NCBI GenBank assembly: GCA_016874675.1 | Contig: VGTL01000001.1 | Coordinates: 1-64,000, forward strand | Length of the DNA stretch: 64,000 nucleotides | Direction of reading: 5' to 3' | Origin: Methanobacteriota archaeon | GTDB lineage: Archaea; Thermoplasmatota; DTKX01; VGTL01 | Shown here: in pieces, positions 1-8,101 of the stretch | How the letters are laid out: each line of letters opens with the position of its first letter | Numbering within the stretch: the first letter of the stretch is position 1 | The notes under the pieces: model-generated | Told to the model about the DNA's origin: nothing | The model's input: only the letters and a program-made list of their open reading frames with translations | Database searches by the model: none | Made by a program: the position numbers and the translations under genes

Positions 1-1
1 C

Positions 2-133
2 GACACGAGCACCCGGACCGTCAAGGTCCGCGGCCCGGACACCCAGTCGACCCCCGGCTTCGGGGGCGCCTTCGCCCTCCTGTCGGCCGGGCTCGCCCTG
101 GCACTGGCGCTCTGGAGACGGAGACGGGGCTAG
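2..133 (+). CDS. C-terminal fragment of a PGF-CTERM surface protein (5' end outside window)
   Basis: The reading frame is open from the left edge and stops at TAG 131-133. Its last residues run Thr-Pro-Gly-Phe-Gly-Gly, then about 18 hydrophobic residues (Ala/Leu-rich), then Trp-Arg-Arg-Arg-Arg-Gly. That is the three-part PGF-CTERM signal: PGF motif, transmembrane stretch, basic tail. In archaea this signal is processed by archaeosortase A, which trims S-layer and other exported glycoproteins and attaches them to lipid. Nothing of the functional domain is visible, so only anchoring can be stated. Being the end of a protein on the left edge, its strand and stop are certain; its identity is not. 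Confidence 0.8.
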   Translation, partial: DTSTRTVKVRGPDTQSTPGFGGAFALLSAGLALALALWRRRRG

Positions 134-168
134 AACGCCTGGCCGCCGGTCAAACGGACGTGTTGGCG

Positions 169-465
169 CTACCGGTCAGGGGAGCCCTTGCCCCGCGGTA
201 CATGTATCACGGGGCCGCCGTCGCGCATCATCTTGGTGGCGATGTGCCTCGCCGCGAAGTGCTCGAAGAACGCGCCGACCTGGCGCTCTTGCGGATGCGG
301 GGCACCTTCCCGTTGACCGACACGGCGAGGCCGAATGTGGCCGAGATGGGGTTCCCCATCGCCCGGAGGTCGCGGCAGCGTCGCTCCGTCCGGCGGTGGG
401 GGTGAACCGGGCCCGGGAGCGGGAGGCTGGACGGGCCCTCCTGGTGGGGCGGCGGGCGGTTGCAT
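169..465 (-). CDS. Doubtful small hypothetical protein, possibly frameshifted
   Basis: A 98-codon reading frame starts at ATG 465-463, 24 bp downstream of a good minus-strand TATA box (489-497), so the region is probably transcribed. The first 35 residues are Pro/Gly-rich low complexity. The last ~35 residues look like real protein (FFEHFAARHIATKMM followed by GGPVIHVPRGKG). Between them, a different frame near 300-360 reads NPISATFGLAVSVNGKVPRI, which also looks coding. A single indel joining the two would make one sensible protein. I do not recognise the family. It could be a frameshifted gene, a pseudogene or chance; confidence is low. Confidence 0.35.
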   Translation of the reverse strand: MQPPAAPPGGPVQPPAPGPGSPPPPDGATLPRPPGDGEPHLGHIRPRRVGQREGAPHPQERQVGAFFEHFAARHIATKMMRDGGPVIHVPRGKGSPDR

Positions 466-488
466 CGGATGATGGTCGGTCCCTGGAT

Positions 489-497
489 GTATATAAA
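489..497 (-). promoter_or_regulatory. TATA box for the small minus-strand gene at 169-465
   Basis: Minus strand reads TTTATATAC, centred about 28 bp upstream of the ATG at 465, the usual spacing for an archaeal leaderless or short-leader transcript. It lies just after the stop codon of the isomerase gene at 516, so it serves the next gene downstream on the same strand. Confidence 0.55.
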
Positions 498-515
498 TGG
501 AATGAAAGAACCGGC

Positions 516-1145
516 TCAGCCGAAGAGGCGGTTCTCGACCAGCTCGCAGATTATGTGGCCCATCGTGATGTGGACCTCCTGGATGCGGGGCGTCTTGTGG
601 GACGGGGCGGTCAGGCACAGGTCCACTACCTTGCGGAGCGGCTCGCCGGCAAGCCCGGTCATGCCTATCGTGCGGGCGCCCCTCTCCCGGGCGGCGCGCA
701 CGCCCTCCAGGACGCTGGGCGACCGGCCGCTGGTGCTTATGGCCACGGCGACGTCGCCGGGCGCCGCGAAGGCCTCCATCTGCCTGGCGAAGACCGCCTT
801 GTACTCCACATCGTTGGATATCGACGTGATGACCGAGGTGTTCACGCTGAGGGCGATGGCGGCCAGGGCCGGCCGCTCCCGCCCGAATTTCCCCACGAGC
901 TCGGCGGCGATGTGCTGGGCGTCGGCCGCGGAGCCGCCGTTCCCGAAGAGGATGACCTTCCGGCCCTGCCGGAAGGCCGCGACCATCATCGAGGCGGCCA
1001 GGGCGATGCGCCCGGCCTCCTGGGGCGAAAGATCGATTTTGGCCCGGGCGCTCTCCTGGAGGGCCGCAAGCACCAGCTCGACGTCGTTGCGGTCGGGCCG
1101 CCCGCCCCTCGGCCTGCGGGGTCGCTGGCCCCTCATCGGGCGCAC
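516..1145 (-). CDS. gmhA: Phosphoheptose isomerase (SIS domain, GmhA-like)
   Basis: A 209-aa protein that is one SIS (sugar isomerase) domain. GmhA converts sedoheptulose 7-phosphate to D-glycero-D-manno-heptose 7-phosphate in the cytoplasm. The phosphate-binding loop GNGGSAADAQHIAAELVGK and the second SIS loop (AISTSGRSPSVLEGVRAA) are clear, as is the family ending QEVHITMGHIICELVE. A basic N-terminal stretch of about 20 residues (RGQRPRRPRGGRP) precedes the domain. The start overlaps the last 13 bp of the upstream heptose kinase gene, so the two are translationally coupled and share substrate flow. The next enzymes of nucleotide-heptose synthesis (GmhB phosphatase, HddC nucleotidyltransferase) are not adjacent. 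Confidence 0.88.
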   Translation of the reverse strand: MRPMRGQRPRRPRGGRPDRNDVELVLAALQESARAKIDLSPQEAGRIALAASMMVAAFRQGRKVILFGNGGSAADAQHIAAELVGKFGRERPALAAIALSVNTSVITSISNDVEYKAVFARQMEAFAAPGDVAVAISTSGRSPSVLEGVRAARERGARTIGMTGLAGEPLRKVVDLCLTAPSHKTPRIQEVHITMGHIICELVENRLFG

Positions 1146-2164
1146 CTCTCCTTGGTGTTTCCCACTTCCCAGGTGCGGAGCCCCTCGTTGTCGAACCCGA
1201 ACTCCACCACCTCGCCGCCCAGCTTCTCCAGCGCCTCCGTGACCAGGTGCTTCTTCTCGAAGTCGCAGTAGAGGAGGATGTACCCTCCGCCGCCGGCGCC
1301 CAGGATCTTGCCGCCCGCCGCTCCCGTCATCCTCGCCGTCTCGTACAGGCGCTCGATCTCGGGGCTGGTTATCTGGCTCGCCAGCCTCTTTTTGTGCGTC
1401 CAGGCCTCGTGCAGCATCGCCCCGAAGTCGTCGAGCCGGCCGGTGAGCAGGGCGTTCTTCATATCGATGGTCAGCCGCTTCATCTGGTCCAGGGCCTCCA
1501 TGACCTCCGTCTTCCCCCGGCGGTAGGAGTCCACCTGGTCGCGCAGTATGTTGGCCGAAAGGCGGGTCCGGCCGGTGTAGCAGAGGATGAGGTGGTACTC
1601 GAGCTCGTGGAGGGTGTCCGGCGGGATGCGCAGCGGGTTGACGATCACATTGTCGGAGTTGAACTCGATGAAGTTGAACCCACCGAAGGTCGCCGCGTAC
1701 TGGTCCTGCATCCCGCCCTGGATCCCGAGCTCCCGGCGCTCGATGTCGTAGGCCGCCTCGGCTATCTCGTAGTCGGTCATCGGTCTTTTCAGGTAGCGCC
1801 TGAGCAGGCCGACCAGGGCCACGGCCATCGTCGACGAGGAGCCGAGCCCGGAGCCCGGGGGCGCGTCCGTGTGCATGAAGAGCCTGGCCCCTCCCCGGAG
1901 GCCCATGACCTTGAGGGCGGCCTTGACGAGGTCCAGCTCGCCGTTGTACAGCAGGTCGGCCGGGGTGTCGTACTTGGCCACCACGCTGTAGTCCAGCGAG
2001 CGGACGGTGACGCCCTCGTCATCCACCGGGATGAGGGTGGCGTAGGCGTACTTGTTTATGGTCGTGCTGAGCACCACCCCTCCCCGTTCCCGGGGGTAGG
2101 GGGGGACGTCGGTGCCCCCGCCGCAGAAGCTTATTCTCAATGGAGCCCGGCTCCGGACCAGCAA
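1133..2164 (-). CDS. hddA: D-glycero-D-manno-heptose 7-phosphate kinase (GHMP family, HddA-like)
   Basis: A 343-aa GHMP-superfamily sugar kinase. The N-terminus RAPLRISFCGGGTDVPPY is typical of heptose-7-phosphate kinases and related fucokinase-type enzymes. The ATP loop is PPGSGLGSSSTMAVALVG, and the third GHMP motif appears as AAGGKILGAGGGGYILLY. It is expected to phosphorylate the C1 hydroxyl of heptose 7-phosphate, and it overlaps gmhA downstream by 13 bp, which supports that substrate. The likely start is TTG at 2164 with a TATA box 34-42 bp upstream. Some relatives act on mannose or fucose derivatives, so substrate is inferred from the gmhA neighbour. Confidence 0.85.
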   Translation of the reverse strand: MLVRSRAPLRISFCGGGTDVPPYPRERGGVVLSTTINKYAYATLIPVDDEGVTVRSLDYSVVAKYDTPADLLYNGELDLVKAALKVMGLRGGARLFMHTDAPPGSGLGSSSTMAVALVGLLRRYLKRPMTDYEIAEAAYDIERRELGIQGGMQDQYAATFGGFNFIEFNSDNVIVNPLRIPPDTLHELEYHLILCYTGRTRLSANILRDQVDSYRRGKTEVMEALDQMKRLTIDMKNALLTGRLDDFGAMLHEAWTHKKRLASQITSPEIERLYETARMTGAAGGKILGAGGGGYILLYCDFEKKHLVTEALEKLGGEVVEFGFDNEGLRTWEVGNTKERCAR

Positions 2165-2197
2165 TCCCGTTCCCGTCGTGGCGAACGGTATGAACCC

Positions 2198-2206
2198 CTA
2201 TAAAGC
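2198..2206 (-). promoter_or_regulatory. TATA box for the heptose kinase-isomerase operon
   Basis: Minus-strand GCTTTATAG lies 34-42 bp before the TTG start at 2164. It sits back-to-back with the plus-strand TATA box at 2247-2256, making this a divergent promoter region. Confidence 0.5.
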
Positions 2207-2246
2207 TTTCCGGGAGGATACCCCGGAGGGGGACCCGGACGCGCAT

Positions 2247-2256
2247 CTTTTATATC
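2247..2256 (+). promoter_or_regulatory. TATA box for the membrane-anchored disordered protein
   Basis: CTTTTATATC is centred about 35 bp before the ATG at 2287, consistent with a short leader. Confidence 0.6.
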
Positions 2257-2286
2257 CCGCCGAGTCGTATATGCACCAGCATCGCC

Positions 2287-3708
2287 ATGGCGCTTCCCCC
2301 CAGCCTGATTGCGGCCCCGGTGGCCATTCCCGGCCCGGGCATCTACCAGTCGGGCTCCTCTTTCGAGAATGTCGTCTTCTGGCTCCTCGTGGCCATCGCC
2401 ATAATAATGGGTGCCGGCCTCGTGCTCTACCTGTTCGTCGTCCGGGGGAGCTACGAGCGCGAGAGGCAGGCCGCCCTCGCACTGGTGGGCCAGGGCCGGA
2501 GGAGCGCGGCCCCGCCGCCCGCCGACCGGTACCGCAGCGCCTCGTCCTACTCCTACCGGGGCGATGTTCCCGAAGCGGTCGCGGAGGCGATGGTCGGTAT
2601 CGGTGGACACCCGGAAGAGGAGGTGGTGCTTGTCGAGGAGGAGCCACCCGCGCGGCCTGTCGCCCGCCGGGGTGCCGGAAGCGAGTGGTCCCGGCGGCCC
2701 CCGGCCGTCGCGCCACCACGGCCGGCGACCTTCCGCTCCGCCCGCCCCGAGACGCAGGCCGCCTACGCCAGACGGGCCCAGCCCCGCTACGGCGCGCCAA
2801 GCCCTCTCGACGACCTGCTCTCGCCCTCCGGCACGGAAGGCCTCAGGGACGAGGACCGGGAGCTCCTGCGCGAGGAGCAGCTCGAGCCCGAGCCCCGGGT
2901 CCCGGGCCTTGCCGAAGAGGACGAGGAGGTCACGTTCGAGGACGAGCCGGAGCCGGCCTACCATCCCCCGGCCCCGCACCGGGTCAGCACGCGCGAGCGG
3001 CCCGTCTGGCAGAACATCCTCGAGGCACCGGGCGCGGGCAGACCCGCGATCTCGAAGCCCGTCGCGGACGAGCTTTTGCGCGATTCGATAATGAAATCCG
3101 TCAAGCCCGGGGGCCCCGCCTGGACCGAGGGCCGGCCGGTCTTCTCCCGGCCGCTCGAGGAGCCCGACGTTCCCCGAGAGAGGGTGGAGCCTCCCGAATC
3201 CCCGGTGGAGGACGCCCTGGGCGACATATCCCACCGGCTGCACTCCATGGACCGGAGGGCCGGCCCCCGCCTGTCCCCGAAGGCCGAATCGAAGATGGGC
3301 GTCCAGGAGAAGAAGTTCCTCGAGGCGCTGCGGGCGGTGCAGGAGAAGAAGCACGAGGAGGAGCGGGCCCGGGAGGAGGCCGGGGCGCGCCTGCTCGAGG
3401 AGCAGATGCGCGACCTCGAGCGCCGCAAGAGGGAGGGCCATGCCCGGCGGGCCGCCGAGGGAAGCCGCCAGCAGCAGCCCCGGACCCCGTCAGGCGCCGG
3501 CCCCGACGCGCAGATGAGGCGCTGGGAGCAGGCCCGGCGCGCCACGCAGGAGAGGATGGGGCCCCCGGACGGCCGCCGCCCCTCCGAGGGCGCTCCCCGC
3601 CCGGGCCAGCCGGCGCGGCCGGAAGCCGGCCGGCGCCAGCCATCCAAGCCCGCCCCCGAGGAACCGTCCTCGGTCGACGAGGTCCTGTCGCGAATCGGGA
3701 TCAAGTGA
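2287..3708 (+). CDS. Single-span membrane protein with a long disordered, charged cytosolic tail
   Basis: A 473-aa protein of unknown function. Residues about 1-24 are a short outside segment. Residues about 25-52 form one membrane helix (NVVFWLLVAIAIIMGAGLVLYLFVV). It is followed by Arg-Gly-Ser-Tyr-Glu-Arg, giving an N-out, C-in topology. The remaining 420 residues are low complexity: Pro/Arg/Glu-rich, with an acidic patch near 205-235 and a probable coiled coil near 335-400 (AESKMGVQEKKFLEALRAV, then Glu/Lys/Arg-rich). The protein ends in a short predicted helix, SSVDEVLSRIGIK, preceded by Glu-Glu-Pro. A similar end (SLSLDDILNELEK) occurs on the giant membrane protein at 28401-33959, so the tip may be a docking motif. 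The coiled coil suggests a scaffold or adaptor role, which is inference. Confidence 0.65.
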   Translation: MALPPSLIAAPVAIPGPGIYQSGSSFENVVFWLLVAIAIIMGAGLVLYLFVVRGSYERERQAALALVGQGRRSAAPPPADRYRSASSYSYRGDVPEAVAEAMVGIGGHPEEEVVLVEEEPPARPVARRGAGSEWSRRPPAVAPPRPATFRSARPETQAAYARRAQPRYGAPSPLDDLLSPSGTEGLRDEDRELLREEQLEPEPRVPGLAEEDEEVTFEDEPEPAYHPPAPHRVSTRERPVWQNILEAPGAGRPAISKPVADELLRDSIMKSVKPGGPAWTEGRPVFSRPLEEPDVPRERVEPPESPVEDALGDISHRLHSMDRRAGPRLSPKAESKMGVQEKKFLEALRAVQEKKHEEERAREEAGARLLEEQMRDLERRKREGHARRAAEGSRQQQPRTPSGAGPDAQMRRWEQARRATQERMGPPDGRRPSEGAPRPGQPARPEAGRRQPSKPAPEEPSSVDEVLSRIGIK

Positions 3709-3710
3709 CG

Positions 3711-3784
3711 GCAGGGTGCGGGGTGCCGGGCTGTCTGATTTCTACTGTTGACCCCTGACCCGGCACCCTGCACCCGGCACCCTG
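3711..3784. repeat. Inverted tandem-word array (GGGTGC/GCACCC), likely bidirectional terminator
   Basis: Between two convergent genes. The left arm CAGGGTGCGGGGTGCCGGG is mirrored by the right arm CCCGGCACCCTGCACCCGGCACCCTG, around a short AT-richer loop that includes TGATTTCTACTGTTGA. It is the smallest member of the family described at 12041-12204. A strong hairpin at the 3' end of both transcripts would suit a terminator or an RNA-stabilising end. Confidence 0.6.
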
Positions 3785-3789
3785 AGCGA

Positions 3790-4011
3790 CTAGGCGCGCA
3801 TCATCTCCGCGCACTCGAGGGCCTTCACGCACCTCTCCGGGCGGCACACGCCTCGGTCCTTGCAGGGCATGCCCGTCTTGTCCAGCGCGCTCCTCCGATC
3901 GGGTATCTTCTCCGGGTGGCACTTCGGGCACACCCGCTTGCGCGCGTCGGTCACCGGGCGCGTGTAGGTCCCGCACTTGCCGCAGAAGACACTTCCCTTT
4001 ACCGTGTCAAT
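3790..4011 (-). CDS. Small eight-cysteine zinc-ribbon protein, start codon unresolved
   Basis: The frame immediately after the protease gene encodes about 70 residues with a clear zinc-ribbon: VFCGKCGTYTRPVTDARKRV followed by CPKCHP. A second Cys-rich part follows (CKDRGVCRPERCVKALEC), ending EMMRA. Two CxxC pairs probably bind one zinc; the other four cysteines may bind a second. An AAGGAGGAG ribosome-binding site sits at 4012-4020, but no ATG, GTG or TTG follows in this frame before the first CxxC. ATT at 4011-4009 and GTA at 4002-4000 are the only nearby candidates, and an in-frame stop lies upstream. Zinc-ribbon small proteins of this sort often bind nucleic acid or RNA polymerase. The family is not recognised. 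Confidence 0.55.
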   Translation of the reverse strand: MDTVKGSVFCGKCGTYTRPVTDARKRVCPKCHPEKIPDRRSALDKTGMPCKDRGVCRPERCVKALECAEMMRA

Positions 4012-6448
4012 CTCCTCCTTTGACAGCCAACATCAGGATATCCGCCCCATTCACACTTAACCCTTTGCTCTCGGAAACCGACAGCCGCGGCGAATCCGCC
4101 GAGGGTGACGCGCGCCCCGCGGGGGCGTCCCCGTCGGAGATTCCCCCGGCACCCCTCCCCGCGGCGTTGTAGTACGCATCGAGTAACATGTCCCAGGAAT
4201 GCGCCCGGCTGAAGGCGAGATCGCCATATGACGCCCTGTACGCGGAGGACACCGCCGGGAAATAGATGGAGACGCCCCGCGAGAACGTCCGGAGCGAGCC
4301 GTGGGATTCCGCAACGACGGTGGCGTTGATCGCGGCGAGCACTGCCTCGGCGGTCTCGTTGAGGGCGGCCAGGGTGCTCCGGGAGCGCCACCGGGCGACC
4401 AGGTCGTAAAGATCTATGAACTCGGGCTTGCCGAACGACCCGGTACCGGCGCGCGCCGACTGCAGCTCCGGGCCCGCCGTGGACATGTTCCCCGCCGCGA
4501 CCTCGCAGAGCCGGTCCAGGGCCACGGCCAGCGCCTCCAGGCCGGAGGTGTCGACCGCCGAGAGGGTGAACGTGTCGGCCTCCTGGGGCGGGTAAGCGCC
4601 GCCGGAGTACTCCGAGCCGAAGACCTCGACGAGCCGGCGGGCGAGCTCGCGGGGGGAGATGTCGGGCGAGGCGGCCAGGACGCCCAGCGAGCCGTCGTAG
4701 GGTTGCCCGGCGCTGGGGTCTATGTCCTCCGAACCGACGATGAACGAGGCGGTCTCCCGAAGCCCCCAGCCGGTCTCGAGCATGGCCCAGTAGCAGACAT
4801 CGAGCAGGAGTACGTCGGCCGGGGCGCCCCGCGCCTTGGAGAACGCGCCCATCGCCCCGGCCAGCTCCTCGACGGAGAGGCGGTCGTTGCCGTCAGTGAA
4901 GTCCTGGGAGATCCCCTGCCAGCCGTCACCGTGGCCGCTGAGAACGATGAGGAAGCGGCGGGCCGGGAAGTGCTCGAGGCCCCAGAGCAGGAAATCCTGG
5001 AGCGTCCGCCCGTCCCCCATGTCGAGCTCGCCCAGGTCCTCGAGCATGCGGGAGCCCACCAGGCGAGGGTCGTCGTCACTCTCCACCCTGTAGCGCCGCG
5101 TGCCGTTCCAGTCGCCGTCGGTCTTGTCGTACCCGGGGCACCGGTCGGCTTGGACGACGACGCTCAGGTTCGAGGACGAGCCGACTTGCTCCATCTCGTT
5201 GAGGTCCTCGACCAGATACGGCTCCAGGTCGTTGTCGGCGTTCATGTAGACCAGGACCGTCCAGTCGGCGACCGCCCTGGTGACCGTAACGTTCCACGAC
5301 CGGGAGACGGACTCCGTGCCGTCCGAGAGGACCGCCGACACCGTGTGGTTCCCGGCCGAGCCGTAGCCGGGGGTCCAGTTGAACACCGTCCCGGTGGAGG
5401 CGGGCACGGTGCCGTTGTCCACGAACCACGAGACCGACAGGGCGTCATCATCGTCGTCGGCACCGTCCAGCCGGAAGGTCACGGGGCCGAACTCGGTGGT
5501 GGCCGCATCCACGGGCGGCTCGTGGCCGGAAACCCGCGGGGGCCGGTTGAGGTTGTCCACCCTCACGGCCCAGGAATGGCTTGCGGACAGGCGGCCGTCC
5601 CCGGCCTCCACCGAGACGACGTGGTCGCCGGCGGAGAGATAGCCGGTGACGAGCAGAAACGACGGGCCCGTGGTGGCCGGCTCCCCGTCCAATGACCAAT
5701 TCAGGACCACCCTGTCGCCGTCCTCGTCCGAGGCGGTGGCGCAGAACTCCTGCGTGTCGAGCTCCCGGATGTGGATGTCGGACGGGGGGCTCCAGGAGGT
5801 CAGCCGGGGCGCCCGGTTGACGTCGACCACGGTCACGTCCCATGCATGTGAGGTGGTGGAGTTCCCGTCGCTACAGTGGACAGAAACGATATGGGCGCCG
5901 GACTGGCCGAAATCGGGCTCGAAGCGGTACGATGCCCCGCCCTCGAGGACCGTGGCGCCGTCGAGCGTCCAGCGTAGCGAGACCGGGGCGCCCTCCGGGT
6001 CCTTGGCGTTCACCGTGAAAAGGAGGGCGCCACCCTCGTTCACGGCAAGCGGGCCGGACCCCGGCGGGTCCGTCACGATAACGGGGGGACGGTCGACCGG
6101 AAGGACCGTAACCCTCCAGGCCTTCGAGGCGGTCAGGGACCCGTCAGACACGACGGCTCGGACCTGGTGGTCGCCCACGGCCCGTCCGGGCGCGTAGTCC
6201 AGGATGAAGGGGGGCCTGGTGACCAGGCTCTGGTTCCCGTCGACGTACCAGCGGCAGGTGAGGGGCTGGCCGTCCGGGTCGGTGGCCTCGACCGCGAACC
6301 GGAGGGTCCCCCCCTCCGTCATCGTCACCTCGGGGCCGGGCTCCGAGGACGTCACGCTGGGCGGGCGGTTGACGCTCGTTTGGGTGCATCCCGAAAGAAC
6401 CACCGCCAGGGCGAGCATCGCCGTGGCGACCGTCGCCTGATTCTCCAT
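4007..6448 (-). CDS. Secreted lipoprotein with Ig/PKD-like repeats and a clostripain (C11) peptidase domain
   Basis: An 813-aa exported protein. Residues 1-22 are a signal peptide ending in a lipobox (LAVVLSGC), so Cys21 is probably lipidated. Residues about 30-395 hold four Ig/PKD-like repeats of ~95 residues with recurring NRPPxVT, DPDGxPL, WxVDG and SxSWxVTV signatures. From about residue 395 (DWTVLVYMNADNDLEPYLVE) comes a peptidase family C11 domain. Its catalytic His lies in LIVLSGHGDGWQGI and its catalytic Cys in VLLLDVCYWAMLE. C11 enzymes are calcium-activated Arg/Lys-specific cysteine proteases. The ~80 C-terminal residues are low complexity. It likely digests peptides at the cell surface. 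A TATA box lies 25-34 bp upstream of the ATG, suggesting a leaderless message. Confidence 0.9.
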   Translation of the reverse strand: MENQATVATAMLALAVVLSGCTQTSVNRPPSVTSSEPGPEVTMTEGGTLRFAVEATDPDGQPLTCRWYVDGNQSLVTRPPFILDYAPGRAVGDHQVRAVVSDGSLTASKAWRVTVLPVDRPPVIVTDPPGSGPLAVNEGGALLFTVNAKDPEGAPVSLRWTLDGATVLEGGASYRFEPDFGQSGAHIVSVHCSDGNSTTSHAWDVTVVDVNRAPRLTSWSPPSDIHIRELDTQEFCATASDEDGDRVVLNWSLDGEPATTGPSFLLVTGYLSAGDHVVSVEAGDGRLSASHSWAVRVDNLNRPPRVSGHEPPVDAATTEFGPVTFRLDGADDDDDALSVSWFVDNGTVPASTGTVFNWTPGYGSAGNHTVSAVLSDGTESVSRSWNVTVTRAVADWTVLVYMNADNDLEPYLVEDLNEMEQVGSSSNLSVVVQADRCPGYDKTDGDWNGTRRYRVESDDDPRLVGSRMLEDLGELDMGDGRTLQDFLLWGLEHFPARRFLIVLSGHGDGWQGISQDFTDGNDRLSVEELAGAMGAFSKARGAPADVLLLDVCYWAMLETGWGLRETASFIVGSEDIDPSAGQPYDGSLGVLAASPDISPRELARRLVEVFGSEYSGGAYPPQEADTFTLSAVDTSGLEALAVALDRLCEVAAGNMSTAGPELQSARAGTGSFGKPEFIDLYDLVARWRSRSTLAALNETAEAVLAAINATVVAESHGSLRTFSRGVSIYFPAVSSAYRASYGDLAFSRAHSWDMLLDAYYNAAGRGAGGISDGDAPAGRASPSADSPRLSVSESKGLSVNGADILMLAVKGGD

Positions 6449-6472
6449 TACGGAATATCTATCAGGGTCCCA

Positions 6473-6482
6473 TTATAAATAT
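6473..6482 (-). promoter_or_regulatory. TATA box for the clostripain-like lipoprotein
   Basis: Minus-strand ATATTTATAA is centred ~29 bp before the ATG at 6448. The rest of the 225-bp spacer (6483-6673) shows only a G/A-rich then C/T-rich low-complexity stretch (about 6570-6668) resembling the inverted word arrays, and no gene. Confidence 0.6.
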
Positions 6483-6673
6483 TATGTGGTGGATTGATGT
6501 CAAATCCATCGTGCATCTATGCATCATGCCAGGCAGGGCCGGGGCCAGTGACGCGGGGGAAAGGGAATGGACCATCAGGGCGAAAGGCGCAGGGGTGAAG
6601 GCGAAGACAGGAAGGTGCTGAGTGGCAAGGGTGGAACCCCTCCTTTCCCCCCTTGTTCCTTGCGCCTCGCGCC

Positions 6674-8080
6674 CTACTTTTCAAGAACCGACCTCACCAG
6701 GTCCGCGCCGTACTCGGCGAGGTCGCGGGCCGATTGGGGTCTGTCGGCCTCGGCGAAGATGCGCACGAGCGGCTCGGTCCCGCTCACGCGGACGAGCAGC
6801 CAGCTGCCCGGCTTGAAGATCGTCTTGAGGCCGTCGAGCTCGATGAGACGGTCCACCTCGTCGAACGGGTGCGACCCCAGCAGGGCCTTGACGGCCGGGT
6901 AGACCCCGGCTTTCCTCGTGTCCGGGCAGGGGAGCTTGAGCTTGAACTGGGCGGGGAACGGGAACTCGGCGGCGAGCTCCGAGGCGGTCCGGTTGCGCGA
7001 GGCCATCACCTCCAGGAGCTTCATCGTCGCCAGGATGCCGTCGCACCAGAACTCGTCCCGGACGAAGTAGTACTTGCCCGACTCCTCGTACGAGAACACC
7101 GCGGCGTGCGCCTTGATCGCCTCCATCGTTGCCGGCTGCCCGACGCGACAGTAGTGGAGGGGCACGCCCGCCTCGCGGCAGAGCCTCTCAATCAGGATGG
7201 AGGAGTTGATGGGGACCACCACGGGCCCCTTGCGCCGGGAGAGGACGTACTTCGCGAGGATGCATCCGGCGACGTCTTCGGGGATCCCCTCGCCGTTCTC
7301 GTCGAGGAACACCACCCGGTCGGCGTCGATGTCCGTGGCGGCCGCAAGACCGGCCCGGACCTCCCGCGCCCTTTGGGCCGTCGCTCCCAGGGTGGCGGCC
7401 CGGGGCTCGCAGTCCCGGTCGGGCACGGGCTTTTGGTCGCAGTTCAGGCACTCCACCTCGCAGCAAAGGTCGCGCAGGAGCCTGGGCAGGACCGACCCGG
7501 CTGTGCCGTTGCCGGCGTCCACGAGCACCCGGAACCTGCGCAGCGAGATGGTGCGCCGGTTCACCATCTTGCCCACCCGGCCGATGTAGCGCTCCAGGGG
7601 CTTGGAGGCCGGCACGCTGCCGCCCACGCGGTCGTGCGCGGCGACGGCCCGCCTGCCCGATTCGTGGATGGCCTCCACCTGGTCCGAGACGGAGAGGGGC
7701 ACGTAGGCGCCCTCCGAGTTCATCAGGATGAGCCCGATCCGGTCCGGTGGCATGTGGCTGCCTGTGATGAGAACGCCGCCGCCCAGCCTCTCGTTCACTA
7801 TGAACGAGGCCAGGGCGGCCATCGGCACGACCCCGCAGGTCTCCACGTTCACGCCGGCGCTGTTGAGGCCCGCTATCGCCGCCGACTCGAGCATCTGTGC
7901 GCCGTGTCGCGTGTCCCGGCCCGTCGCCACCCCGGTCCCCGCCCCCAGGAGGGTGCCGTACGACTGGGCGAGCTCCATCACCAGCCGGGGGCTCATCTCC
8001 GAGTTGGTGAAACCCCGCGCGCCGGAGGTCCCGAACAGGCGGCCCATGGAACGGGAATCGCGCAAGGTGGCCATAAACAT
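6674..8080 (-). CDS. manB: Phosphohexomutase (phosphomannomutase/phosphoglucosamine mutase family)
   Basis: A 468-aa alpha-D-phosphohexomutase that interconverts hexose 6- and 1-phosphates, feeding nucleotide-sugar synthesis. The N-terminus LFGTSGARG is the family signature. The catalytic phosphoserine loop is VLITGSHMPPDRIG: a TGSH variant of the usual TASHNP, known in a subset of phosphomannomutases. The metal site is DIDADRV (usually DGDADR), the sugar loop is YEESG, and the phosphate-binding loop is RVSGTEPLVRIFAEA. Start ATG 8080 was chosen because it lies ~25 bp after the TATA box; the frame also allows GTG 8101 and ATG 8074. It is divergent from the TPR gene and shares its promoter region. 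Substrate (mannose, glucose or glucosamine) cannot be told from sequence alone. Confidence 0.85.
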   Translation of the reverse strand: MFMATLRDSRSMGRLFGTSGARGFTNSEMSPRLVMELAQSYGTLLGAGTGVATGRDTRHGAQMLESAAIAGLNSAGVNVETCGVVPMAALASFIVNERLGGGVLITGSHMPPDRIGLILMNSEGAYVPLSVSDQVEAIHESGRRAVAAHDRVGGSVPASKPLERYIGRVGKMVNRRTISLRRFRVLVDAGNGTAGSVLPRLLRDLCCEVECLNCDQKPVPDRDCEPRAATLGATAQRAREVRAGLAAATDIDADRVVFLDENGEGIPEDVAGCILAKYVLSRRKGPVVVPINSSILIERLCREAGVPLHYCRVGQPATMEAIKAHAAVFSYEESGKYYFVRDEFWCDGILATMKLLEVMASRNRTASELAAEFPFPAQFKLKLPCPDTRKAGVYPAVKALLGSHPFDEVDRLIELDGLKTIFKPGSWLLVRVSGTEPLVRIFAEADRPQSARDLAEYGADLVRSVLEK

Positions 8081-8101
8081 ATCCTTTCCCCAGCCCGACA
8101 C

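Noticed and set aside
485..500. TATA-like TGTATATAAA read as a plus-strand promoter
   Set aside because: No plausible plus-strand gene follows; the same bases fit a minus-strand promoter for 169-465.
4301..5695. Long open frames opposite real genes (also 6653-8131, 12148-14931, 38663-40606, 46243-47682)
   Set aside because: High GC makes antisense frames stay open. Their products are Gly/Arg/Ala/Val low complexity with no domains, while the opposite strand has clear motifs.
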